A DNA stretch of 64,000 nt, taken from contig VRVR01000028.1 of NCBI GenBank assembly GCA_009859145.1, forward strand, positions 250,057 through 314,056, in the 5' to 3' direction. A model generated the notes under the pieces. It had not been told where the DNA came from. It made no database searches and saw only the letters and a list, made by a program, of their open reading frames with translations. The translations under genes and the position numbers were made by a program. This document shows positions 19,464 to 28,600 of the stretch, one piece after another; within the stretch, counting starts at the first letter, position 1, and every line of letters starts with the position of its first letter. This DNA comes from Andalucia godoyi. Taxonomy: Eukaryota > Discoba > Jakobea > Jakobida > Andaluciidae.

Positions 19464-19613
19464 TGGTTCTACTGGTTGGCAGCATTCATGGGAAGCTTGC
19501 TGGTGGCATTGATTGTGCTGTCCATTGTTCGCGATCACAGAGATTCTCGCCAAGCGTACACTGCGACCGGCGATTCGGATTCCGAGCAACCAATCTCTGA
19601 CAAGGGACTATAA
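19464..19613 (+). CDS. Possible terminal exon of a small single-pass membrane protein
   Basis: The 1109-bp gap 19057-20165 is mostly AT-rich with no clear gene except this stretch. After the acceptor-like CCGGTACCACAG the frame reads WFYWLAAFMGSLLVALIVLS, a good membrane helix, then a charged acidic tail (RDHRDSRQ...SDSEQPISDKGL) ending in TAA. The same frame has TGA upstream, so either translation starts at the ATG at 19488 (41 residues) or this is a spliced last exon. A thymine-rich tract (about 19330-19385) precedes it. I found no convincing first exon and do not recognise a family. Confidence 0.35.
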   Translation, partial: WFYWLAAFMGSLLVALIVLSIVRDHRDSRQAYTATGDSDSEQPISDKGL

Positions 19614-20165
19614 CGCCCGGAATCGCTCATTTTTTTAATCTTATTTTTCCCCCTTGCGTTGTTAAGTGATGGATTGCTCTTTGATGATGCATACAGAGCA
19701 AAGCGTAGAATTGGGCTGTCTGTATTGCTGAAGTGAAAAGATGAAGATTGAAACGTTGATGCTTTGCGATGGGATTGGGGGGAGAATGGATGCATCATTC
19801 TTCTTTCCTCTCTTATGAGCAAACAGACAATGGGAGAAATCCGCACGAACAACCACAAGAACACCACCAGCATAGCCGTTTGGGGTGAATTTGTGATTTC
19901 TTTCCACGACATGTATTTGTTTGTATTTGCATTTGTACTTGTATATGCAGGAGCAATGGATGAAATATAAAAGGGAAAACACACAGGCGATCGTTTGGAT
20001 GAAAATCTATGGGTATGGTACATCGTACACACTAGGAAAACGAAGGGGAAATCAACGATCGCCATAAAAGAAAAACGAAGCAATCATTCAACATTGGATC
20101 TTGCAGGGAGAAGTCAACTGGAAAAAAACAAGGAAGAAAGAAGGAAGGAAAGAGAGAAAGATCGA

Positions 20166-22781
20166 TCATGCATTGCTCTGTCCGGCACCATTGGCCAGGT
20201 TGGCAAGTTCGTCCTTGCGGAAGGACCGGCTCAGCATCTCCTCTTCACGAAGATGCTTCTGGAACTCGGTAAGCCTGGTCTTCAGCGTCTGAATGACTTC
20301 CAGTTTGCGGTCCAGGACTTGCTCCAAATTCGTAACGTACTCGTCAATCGCAGACCCTGGTTGATCAACATCATTCAAAAGCTTCATCTCGGTGCGCATA
20401 AGCTCCATGATGATGTCAATTTGGTGGCGATGCGACTGAATGACCTCTTCCTCTTCCTCAAGAATCGTGTTGATCAAATCCTCGTGCGCACGCTCCAGCA
20501 CCTGACCGTCATCTCCATTCGCACGAGCATCGTCTCCCTCTTCGAAATAATCGTCGTCGCCCTGATCATAGCCAGCACCGTCGTCGCCCACTTCCTCAAT
20601 ATTCATTATATCCTCATCGTCCGATTCATCCTCCCCATAGCCACCACGACCGCCGTACTGGCGACCTCCGCCATGACGACCACCCGCACCAGATCCAGGC
20701 TTTCCATACCATCCGGGACCGCCGGCGCCTCCTGCACGCGCCCCGACAGGCGGACGGCCTCCAGCAGACGCAGATGGTGGCCTCACAGCTCCCGTGTTCG
20801 GTCTTCCCGGAGCCGCCGCTGCATTGGCACCAGGTTGCTGTTGAGGGAAAGGAGGTGGGTTTTGCAACGCCTGGCGAGCGGCACGCGAACGGGCAGCATT
20901 TGACGCCGCCACCTCGTTCGGAGTGCGGCCATACAAATCGCGCTGTTGTTTTCCATTGTTTCCTCTCTTCAGCTCTTTCACACGGTCTGCATATCGCAGG
21001 GTGTTGAGCGTGTGCTCGGACGCAGCGGAGGCGGGTGCAATGTTTGCAATCATGCAGGTTCGAGAATTTCCAACAAAGGAATCTCGCAAAACCTCCGTCA
21101 GCTTGGATCCGCGGAAAGGAATGTGTCTATGATCCTGATCCAATGCTCGGATGCACTCTTTGAGCGCAAGCAAAGACTTGTTGATCTCCGCACCTTCCAT
21201 ACGCGTCTGTCGATTGTTATCCATTGTGTCTGCACCTCGTTCTGAGCCCGCCAGATCGATGAACGAGAACTTGCCGCACTGTTTCCTGGTCTTCTTATCC
21301 TTTAGCACAATTTGCAGCAACGCATGAGATCGTGAAGACTCATCATTGGCTCCCGTGGTGCCTGTAGCCCGAACAGAATTGCCGTATTCAATAAGCTCCA
21401 TCAGCGCATCGACGGATTCTACAGGGTGCTCCTGCAACCCAACAATGTGCACTTCCGAACGCGCATCCTCTCTTGGTGCCAATTTCTTCCTGTTATTCAA
21501 AAGGTCAAACAATTTGGATGCATAAATCTCAAAGAACGACGCCCAGATATCTGTCGTGTTGTGGTCGACCATAGCAAACAGATCGCGGGTTGCCATCAAG
21601 TACAAACCCATCTGACCCTGCTTTCCAAGCATCGTGTATGTCTTTCCAGAGCCAGTCTGGCCAAAGCAAAACACAGAGGCCTTTCCATTGTTCACGACGA
21701 ACTCGACTAGCGGCGCAGCCGTACGCGCATATACTTCTGCATTGTCAACTTCCGAGTCAAATACCTCGTCAAAAACGAACTGATGCTGATCAATGTACTT
21801 TGTCAGATCGACCTTGACTTTAGGTTCGTGAACCGTCAGTGCGTCCTGCGACTCGACGGTAACAATATCAATTTCGTTCCTTTGTTCTTCCTTTTTTGTG
21901 AGTGGTCGCTTTCTCACAGCAACCTTGATGTTCGACATCCGCCCTCCCTTGCGATCGTTGTCGTTGTCCGTCGGAACAGGCGCACTTCTCCCGCTGTCTC
22001 GATTATTCGCAGAGGACACTACATTTACTTGCATTCCCGGAACAGACGACGGTGCGATGCCCGAGGACCCAGACTGAGGAGGAATATTCTGCAGCTGTTG
22101 CGCCGGGATCTGCTGGCTTGCAGGTCTCTGGCGCACAGGTGCCGCTGACACACTAGGTGCAGACAGCACACCCGCTGAAGAGGACGAGGACGAGGACGAT
22201 GACGATGACTGTGGTTGTGGTTGCATAGCAGCAGCAGCAGATGACGATGATGATGATGGTGGTGGTGCACTTGTGAGAGCACCGGAAGAAGGCGGGGCAA
22301 TACTACTGCTTGGGTTTGCAGAAGCTTGTTGCTGGACAGAAGAGAGCTGCGTAGGCTGGTTATTCAGCATCATCGATGTCGGCACCTGCATCTCGTTTCC
22401 TGCTGCAGAACCGTCGGGTCCAGGGAGTCTTCCAGCGCTCTGTTCTCGTTTGATGACTTGGATCAACTGGAACAACCGCTTTCGGTCCGCCATGCTCACG
22501 ACTCCAAATCGCGCATAGTCTGAATTCGCAAGTCCAATTTTGGGTTCAAAAAAACAGGAAGAAGGCAGCAGCAGTTCACAATCAATGCGATAAAATGGCG
22601 AACGGAGATTAGATAATTATTCTGAATGGAAGTTGAAGGGACGGGAGGATACTGGTCCAGGAAACATACCTTGCATTGACAACGTTGTGATGTTAGCTTC
22701 ATCGACCGCTGCAGATTGAAAAGCCGGAAAATGCGCTTCAAGGCCAATTTGCTCAAGCCACGTGTACAAGACAGACGACAT
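20166..22781 (-). CDS. Kinesin-13 with N-terminal SAM-like domain (two exons)
   Basis: Kinesin-13 proteins depolymerise microtubule ends at spindle poles, kinetochores and ciliary bases. The CDS joins 22781-22670 and 22519-20166 on the minus strand (821 residues). Exon 1 encodes a SAM-like start, [18 protein letters not shown]. The join gives [20 protein letters not shown], the usual kinesin-13 region. Then comes a Ser/Pro/Gln-rich linker, the internal motor (about 233-555) with the class-specific KVDLTKYI and P-loop GQTGSGKT (324-331), then a Gly/Arg-rich acidic segment and a C-terminal helix. Without the splice the SAM-like part and the kinesin-13 neck would fall in different frames. Confidence 0.9.
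22520..22669 (-). other. Intron in kinesin-13 (150 bp)
   Basis: On the minus strand the exon ends CAAG, followed by the donor GTATGT and the acceptor GCGAATTCAG, and exon 2 starts ACTATGCGCG. Splicing restores one frame linking the SAM-like exon to the motor exon. The donor is identical to that of the ammonium transporter intron at 36096-36380. Confidence 0.88.
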
Positions 22782-23315
22782 TTCAATGGAAATCAACTTG
22801 AGGCGAAAGCAAAAGAAGGGGAGGAGGGGAAACAAAAACACGCGCGGGTAAAATGCAAACGTGTCTCGGCTTGGAGTAGCAGTAGTAGAAGAAGAAAAAA
22901 GAAAAGGAGGGGGAAAAGAAGAGAAGGAAAAGAAGAGAAGGACCAAAAGGAAAGAATAGGGCAAAACGTACGCATGAGGGAAAATCTCAAAAGTCCCAAA
23001 AGCTCAAAAGGATTAATGCAAAGGATTTTTTTTTTTTTCTTTGACGGGATCATTCGAGAGCTTTTGGCGGTCCATCCGTTTCTAGCCCAGCGCCCAGTCA
23101 GGCTAGGTTCCCAGCATCACGTCAAAAAAAATCCCCGATCCACTCCCGACGCCACAACACTGTTTATGCCAACGTTTTTGCACCCTTTTCCAACTCTCTG
23201 GTCTGCTTTGGAGCTTTTCTAAAAGATTTTTTTTTTATTTTGAGGTTTTTGGACTGGAAAGGTTTGTTTATTATCAATTCGGCTCGCAGGTGGTTGGGTT
23301 GTTTTTTGTTTATTT

Positions 23316-23350
<35 letters not shown>

Positions 23351-23387
23351 GTAGTTCTTCCTTGTGCGCTTTTGAGATTGCGCAACG
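22782..23387. promoter_or_regulatory. Divergent spacer between kinesin-13 and the gene at 23388
   Basis: 606 bp with purine-rich sequence on the kinesin side, a poly-T run near 23026, another near 23227, and five to six copies of the hexamer TTTTCG at about 23318-23350 just before the downstream gene. No coding sequence is recognisable. It presumably holds both promoters. Confidence 0.5.
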
Positions 23388-24374
23388 ATGGACTTCACGG
23401 GGTATGGATCTGGGTCTATTTTCACGCCGCAGGAACTGACGGCTTTGGAGCAGCAGCTGAATTCGCTTTTCAAGGCTGCGAAAGAAGCACGGACCGTGTG
23501 CAAGGACGAGTCTTTCAAGCTGTCAAGTGCGTTTGAAGCAGAGGTAATGAGTCAAAAGCAGACTGCGTCGAAGAATCAGCAGTCGCATGCTTCGACGACG
23601 ACGACGACGACGACAGGAGGCGAGCACAAGGTGAAGATTGGCGATTGTTTGGGTCTGATGCAGGAAATTATTCGGCAAACGGACGACGTGCTTGTCGATG
23701 ACATGAATTTCTTGGATGACCAGATGAAGCTAGTGCGGAAGATTAAGAACTCTAATGATCACTGGGCTCAGCTTGAGCTGAAGACCATCCTCGGAGAAGA
23801 TGTCATCGACACGGAGGCACTGAATGCAGAAATTGCAGAAAAGAGTAATTCGTGCAGGGACAGCTTTTTGGAGCTGATGACGAGGCTAAGAGCTATCTTG
23901 GACGAGGGTAATGTCGACAAGTTGTACAGAGCACTTAAACGAGTGCAGAACGGAGAGCCCGTTGACCAGGATGAACCCGAGCCCGAGCCACTACCCGAGA
24001 CACAACCGCAAGAAGGACCCGAACCACAAACGCAAGCAGAGGCACACCGCGCCACCGAAACAGCCACCGAGCCTGTTTCGCATGGAGCCCCGGAGCCAGC
24101 GCAAGAGAATGCAGAGACTCCAGCTTCGCCAGCTCGAGAAGAACAGCCTCCATCTGGAGTAGTTGTCAGTGATGCGGAGGGAGCTTCGTCTGCTGGAGAC
24201 GTCAAGAATGGTGGATCAGATGCAGTGCAGGAAGAGAGTGGGCAAGTTGTAGACACACAGCGGGATGAGGAGAACCACTCGGCTGCTGCAGAATCAGACC
24301 CGATTCTCAACAGCAGTCCTGGGTCGAGTGCAGTACAAAATGCGGGCGATTCAAACGCAGTTTCTGCACCGTAG
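23388..24374 (+). CDS. Unknown protein, helical N-terminal half, acidic Glu/Pro-rich tail
   Basis: I do not recognise this 328-residue protein. Residues 1-60 and 85-190 look alpha-helical and possibly coiled-coil (LTALEQQLNSLFKAAKEA; IGDCLGLMQEIIRQTDD; SFLELMTRLRAIL), separated by a Thr run encoded by a (GAC)n-like microsatellite near 23597. From about 195 to the end it is low complexity, rich in Glu, Pro, Ala and Ser, and likely disordered. There is no signal peptide or membrane segment. The TAG stop is immediately followed by dispersed repeat R1, so the 3' end may have been replaced by the repeat. It is divergent to kinesin-13. Confidence 0.7.
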   Translation: MDFTGYGSGSIFTPQELTALEQQLNSLFKAAKEARTVCKDESFKLSSAFEAEVMSQKQTASKNQQSHASTTTTTTTGGEHKVKIGDCLGLMQEIIRQTDDVLVDDMNFLDDQMKLVRKIKNSNDHWAQLELKTILGEDVIDTEALNAEIAEKSNSCRDSFLELMTRLRAILDEGNVDKLYRALKRVQNGEPVDQDEPEPEPLPETQPQEGPEPQTQAEAHRATETATEPVSHGAPEPAQENAETPASPAREEQPPSGVVVSDAEGASSAGDVKNGGSDAVQEESGQVVDTQRDEENHSAAAESDPILNSSPGSSAVQNAGDSNAVSAP

Positions 24375-24820
24375 GATAATAGCACGTCATTGTCATGCAT
24401 ACGGGGGAGTATACATAAACAGACACGGTCGATACTTGGCCGACATTAGCACGTTTGTTTCACAGGAATTCGTGATACAGGGCCTCTTAGGTCCCGCAGA
24501 CCTACTAAGAGACCACGTGTCACTACACCTACCGCCTCTTCCTCTCGTATCTCCAGTTGCATCAATCGCTGCAGCTGAGGACACGAAAGCGCCTGCTGCT
24601 GCTAGGGTCGTCAGAATCAAAAAAGCACCTTCTCAGGAACCACGTGTCACGCTGAGAAAGTGGCTCACAGATTGATCGAGACTGGGAGCGGAGCGCGGAA
24701 CATCTATCTGAAGAACGCCGTGTGGCGTGTTGGGGGTCTATCCCCTTCGCGGCAACGGGATGCAAGACTGAATTTGCATGTCTACTCGTAGATATGCATG
24801 TTCAGGGTATAATGTAGGCG
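24375..24820 (+). repeat. Dispersed repeat family R1, copy B
   Basis: The repeat begins right after the stop codon of the preceding gene. Its first ~110 and last ~155 bases match copy A at 2117-2576. The middle differs and contains a short hairpin (CTCTTAG ... CTAAGAG, near 24484-24511) and two copies of the 11-mer CCACGTGTCAC about 130 bases apart. From 24821 to 25100 I see no gene. Confidence 0.75.
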
Positions 24821-25100
24821 TAGCGGTAAATGTGATTCTCTGCCAAATACACGAATGTCCAACACTTTTTAGGGCGGCGGCATGGATTCATGGACTAGTC
24901 CACGGAATGTGCACGGCTCCTGGCAATACGCAGTCGAAAAGCGAAACGCAAAGATGCAGGAACCGAGATTCTTCGTCGTTCCTGCTCAATTAAAATTCAA
25001 ACGAGGGGTGAGGGAGTCTGATTGCCATCCTCCAACCTAGACCTGCGCATCTGTGCCGCGACGATGGAGACAGCCACACAGCAACGGCCGACAGCTTTGT

Positions 25101-25480
25101 GTATCAAACGTTGAACGTCAAACAATACAACGCCCTTATTGTCGTCAAGTCCAGGATTTCTTTGTTCGTCACTTTTCTTCTTGTTTTAATATTATTTTTG
25201 TTTTGTGTTTTATACATAATCGAATCCCATGGCTTCAAAGAGGGATCTTCCCAACAAACCCACGCCAGCCATGCTTGAAGACACCGAGAACCAAGAAACC
25301 CGTTGATCCCCTCTCGCCGGAGGCCGAGAGCAAGAAGAAGAAGCGATGGCCCTTTGATGCAGAGCAATCTGCACGGAAGAGTTGGTGCTCGTCCCAAATT
25401 AAATTAAAAACATGTGGCTTGGATCTGTCTTTGGTGACAACGTAGCTGATAACCAATAATGATGCATGCTTTGGCGAGCG
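25101..25480 (+). repeat. Dispersed repeat family E, copy E1 (old, internally deleted)
   Basis: The copy aligns with E2 and E3: a start like CGTTGAACGTCAAACAATAC, the block around ATGGCTTCAAAGA(C/G)GGATCTTCC, the late block ACATGTGGCTTGGATCTGTC and an end at TTTGGC(G/A)AGCG. It lacks about 200 internal bases present in E2/E3. The small frame starting MASK is broken by a one-base shift after about 20 codons. The following 25481-25693 is AT-rich and belongs to the 3' side of the cyclase gene. Confidence 0.8.
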
Positions 25481-25693
25481 GTGTTAACAAATCGTTTCAC
25501 TCCAGTTTTGCAGTGCATTTTCCAGGACTGCGGGGGGGATAGTCACATTAGCAAATAAATATTTTAAAAAACCGTCTCCATTGAATACCAGCCCGGCGTG
25601 CAGCAATCTTTGATGAATTGCAGCATTCTTGTGTTAAAAAATAAAATAAAATCGCGTGCCATAGCAATTAGAGTTATTTTAATTTATAACACG

Positions 25694-28600
25694 CTATTCT
25701 TGTCCGTCAAGGTTGAGAGAACTAGAGTCCATCGTGACGGCAGATGATACACCACCGGTCGGGGCGTACTGCGCACTTATTGCGTCTTGCACAAAGTATG
25801 TCACCATCTTCCCAACGCCTTTGACTGCAATTTCTCCGCGCTCCGCACACACAAACTGGTCATGAACACGTTCGTACGTTTGACGCGAGATCTGTGCCTT
25901 TCCCGGCAAACTGGAGGACTCCATACGCGATGCAATGTTCACATTGTTCGACCAGCAGTCATAGGCAAGCGTCCGAGTTCCGAGAACTCCGGCAACTACA
26001 GAGCCTGTGTGCACTCCAACGCGGATGTTCAGCTCGGTTCCAGTTTCGCGGTTGAATGCGGCAATGCACGCCAGTGCATCGAGCGCAAAAGCACATGCAT
26101 GCTCTGGATGTGCATGATCCTCCGTCAGACCAGCAATCGCAAACAGCGCATCACCGATCGTCTTAATCTTTTGCAGCTTGTGTTTTGCGCACAAGTCGTC
26201 AAATCGCGTGAAAATCTTGTTAAGAATCGAGACCAGCTCAATAGGCTTCTTCGTTTGACTAAAAGGCGTGAAGTTGCAGATGTCCAAAAACACGATGGAC
26301 ACATCCTCAAATTGGTCTGCAATGGTTTCGCCGCGAAGTAAGCGGTCGGCCACGTGCTTCGGCATGATGTTCGTCAAGAGCTGCTCAGAACGCTTTTTCT
26401 CCTTAATCAACAGTTCTTCATGCTTCTTTTCAATAGAAAGATCACGCAGGAATCCAGCAAACATTCTGCGCTCACCAACAGCACCCCACGAGACAGACAA
26501 CCGAACCGGGAATGACGAGCTGTCCTTTCGGTGACCCGTGAGATCAAATACTCTCCCTTGCGCAGCGGAGTTGTCTCTTCGGGTGTTGGAGATCTTCACA
26601 ACTTCTGTGATGTAATCATCAATCTTTTTCCCATCAATGTCTTCGAACATCATCCGAACATCTTTTCCAAGAACATCTTCCGCAGTGTACTGGAACATTT
26701 TCGCTGCAGCCTTGTTCACCACTGACAACACTCCGGAATCGTCAAACTCAACAACACCGTCAACAGACGCTTCCAACATCGATCGAGTTCGCTCCTCGGA
26801 TTCTTTCAGCGCTTGCGAGATCTTCTTTGCATTTACCCTGTCTCCAGACAGAATGTAGTCGCGGATACCGGCGTTGCTGTCGATCACATCGGTAGGCAGC
26901 AGAAGAAGCATTCTGCGAAGGCGCTCGTTTTCTGCATACAGCGCATCAAGAGCGGAGCGAACAACCAAAAGAGTGGACAAGACGAAAATCGGCCAAAACA
27001 CCATGAACAATAGCAAATTGGCAATCCGAACGACTTCCGCAGTAGTGTCATACTTGTTCAGCCAGAGAGACCGCGCTCGCGACATCGTAGTGGGCAACAG
27101 CGTATCTGAAATCTGCACAACGCTCGACGTAAGCCCCGCCTCTCCGTTTCCGATACGATTTGCCAGGGACGCCAACCGCGAGACTAGCCCATCAATCGAG
27201 TCCGTTCCGGTGAAGCACGCGGCATACAAACTACTGTCGTCCGTGTTCTGCAATCCGGGATACGCGACGGGAAAACTATTTTGTCCCGTCGCTAGAATCT
27301 GCCAGTTTTCCACCAACTGAGCTGCATCGGCGATGACGTACGCCTGCATGTCGGAAGCGGTCCACAAGGAGCTCGCTGCAATCAGCTCGCCAGACCAAAA
27401 CCGAATTCGCTGGGAGTAATACATCACAGCACCGAACTGTCGGAGCTCGCCATATTTCTGCTGAGAAGTGGTTGAAATGGAGGTTGAAGAAATAAAGAAG
27501 GAATTTCCCCACAACAAAAACAACAGCACGACACCCGTCATACGAAAGAGCAACTGCGAGTCCACAGAATGCCCATTTCCGTCGCTGATTTCAAGAGACG
27601 CTTCGGCCTTCTCATCAAAATCCGCAGCATGCATCACAGCGGTTTTGTAATAATTGTACAAGCTGGATAACGTACCCTTTGGGACTGTAGAAATCAGACG
27701 CAGCACGGAGGACCGCTCACCGAGCATCAGACGATACGCAGGTGCAAAGACGAACACTGCAAATAGGAAAATCAGCGATGAAGAAACGATCCCTGCAATT
27801 TGCGCGTTCAAATTGTAGGTGTCAACATTCTTCGACCAGACGGATGCATACTTCTTGGAGAGAGAAGAGTCGAACGCCTGAGACACTATTATCATGTCAT
27901 TATACAGCAAGAATGCGGCGTCCGACCCGACAGTTCCAGAGCCAGCCGTGTACGCTCCACGTGCTGCTTCAATCACCTGCCTCGACGAACCTTGTAGAGT
28001 GTTCGTAAAAGATGAATTTGACGAAAACGAACCGGATGTGAACGACATCAAATTATAGCGTTCCGAAAACCATGCGAGAGCCAAGCTGCTTGTATCAACA
28101 GTCTTGGAAGACGTTAAATCAAGCATGCTGGATTCAAAAGTTGAGATTGCAGAGGTCATCGTCGAGAACGAAAAGCGAAAGGCTGCACTCATTCCCAGCG
28201 AAGCTGCAGAAATATCCATCGCCTTCGCCAATGTCGACGACGTGCCCAGCGACGTACTCGCTGACATGAATGCTGTGGAGAACGCATACGAAAAGATGAC
28301 GTAAACAAGCATCGACAGGATCATACCGGATATACACCAGACCACAAGTTGAATAGCAGAGGAGTGTCCTTTCGACAAACTTTTTCTATAGTGCCGCATC
28401 TTGGCGTTTGTAGATTCTGTGGAAACATCCGAGCGGGATGCAACGGAGGCTGCACTGCTGATGTGGCCAACATGCTCCTTCGCAGAGGCCGTATCACGAC
28501 CAACCTTTGAGGAGCTGTCATCATCGTAATTCACCTTTTTCTTCCGAACAACAGGAGCCGGTTCCTCAGGAATGTTCTGTTCTGGCAAGAGCGGGGCGAC

